From Aliarcobacter trophiarum LMG 25534 (GTDB taxonomy: Bacteria > Campylobacterota > Campylobacteria > Campylobacterales > Arcobacteraceae): a stretch of 64,000 nucleotides of DNA. Within the stretch, counting starts at the first letter, position 1, and the number at the start of each line of letters is the position of its first letter. The translations under genes were made by a program, and so were the position numbers. The notes beneath the pieces were generated by a model that was not told the DNA's origin, did no database searches, and saw nothing but the letters and a program-made list of their open reading frames with translations. This document shows, in pieces, positions 63,799-64,000 of the stretch. The DNA lies in assembly GCF_003355515.1 (NCBI RefSeq), contig NZ_CP031367.1, positions 434,001 to 498,000 on the forward strand. The letters run 5' to 3'.

Positions 63799-64000
63799 AT
63801 GAGCATTTTTACCAAATTTAAACGATACTTCAAGTGGGAGTTTAACTCTAACCGCCCACAGTATGACCTTAATCCTATTATATATTCAAAATTAAAACCA
63901 CTTAGACTACCATTAATACTAATTCAAATTCTAATGATGGTCGGAACTTTAGGTTATGTTTATTTTGAAAACTATACTATTATGCAAGCAATTTTTCAAA
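63799..64000 (+). CDS. Potassium channel protein, N-terminal part (cut by window end)
   Basis: The first 67 codons of a gene beginning MSIFTKFKRYFKWEFN, a basic cytoplasmic start followed by a membrane helix (LRLPLILIQILMMVGTLGYVY). In Helicobacter and Campylobacter a TrkA/Kch-like K+ channel gene sits directly after rpmB; this start resembles it. The pore and RCK domains are beyond the window, so the call rests on context and the first helix. Confidence 0.6.
   Translation, partial: MSIFTKFKRYFKWEFNSNRPQYDLNPIIYSKLKPLRLPLILIQILMMVGTLGYVYFENYTIMQAIFQ

Overview
The window is a very AT-rich (GC visibly below about 30%), densely packed bacterial chromosome segment. Gene content and order point to the Campylobacterota, most likely Arcobacteraceae (Arcobacter/Aliarcobacter). 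The order pyrH-rpoZ-spoT-tyrS-NMO-amidase, the rplY-pth-LptF/G operon, a lipooligosaccharide (LOS) locus bounded by waaC and by waaF plus the heptose genes, and rpmB beside a K+ channel gene all match arrangements I know from Campylobacter and Helicobacter. No tRNA, rRNA, CRISPR array, IS element or prophage was seen.

Region 1 (1-4746): the 3' end of nhaA, then a tightly spaced operon of small membrane proteins, a membrane-anchored DUF2202-like ferritin-like protein, an HMA-like protein and an unusual P1B ATPase. The ATPase has an N-terminal R-X8-N motif and SCA in place of CPx in the metal-binding helix. I read this as a ferrosome-like (fez-type) iron-storage organelle cluster. It is followed by a possible Fur-controlled promoter driving one or two small membrane ORFs. 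This is the most interesting system in the window.

Region 2 (4811-31695): housekeeping genes. They include nucleotide, (p)ppGpp, tyrosyl-tRNA and cell-wall functions (pyrH, rpoZ, spoT, tyrS, amidase, murA), an LPS export permease, pth, rplY, phosphate transport, kdsA, EamA transporter, glycolate-oxidase-like protein, bcp, cmoA, ribF, tlyA, an orphan secretin, a radical SAM/SPASM protein and a ferredoxin. Two of these genes (the amidase at 10265 and the radical SAM gene at 28944) appear to start at ATT and ATA codons behind good Shine-Dalgarno sequences. yigZ looks leaderless.

Region 3 (31697-63521): a roughly 30-kb LOS locus. It opens with ppx, waaC, an htrB/waaM acyltransferase, a kinase-like gene and dgkA. 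Two paralogous phosphoethanolamine-transferase-like genes in the same orientation (36210-37844 and 46560-48200) flank a variable cassette: a YrbL pseudogene, rmlA, rmlB, a DegT aminotransferase, a TagF-like transferase, a TagD-like cytidylyltransferase, an O-antigen ligase and two glycosyltransferases. Next come a second kinase-like gene, a polysaccharide deacetylase, core glycosyltransferases, a YrbL gene, a YrbL-TIM-barrel fusion, waaF, an eptA/eptC-like gene with a PAP2 lipid A phosphatase, and an LTA-synthase-like sulfatase. The locus ends with the complete ADP-heptose pathway (gmhB-hldD-hldE-gmhA). The genes together would make heptose, build the core, transfer glycerol-phosphate or an amino-sugar outer part, and decorate lipid A and core with phosphate-linked groups.

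Region 4 (63586-64000): rpmB and the 5' end of a potassium-channel gene.
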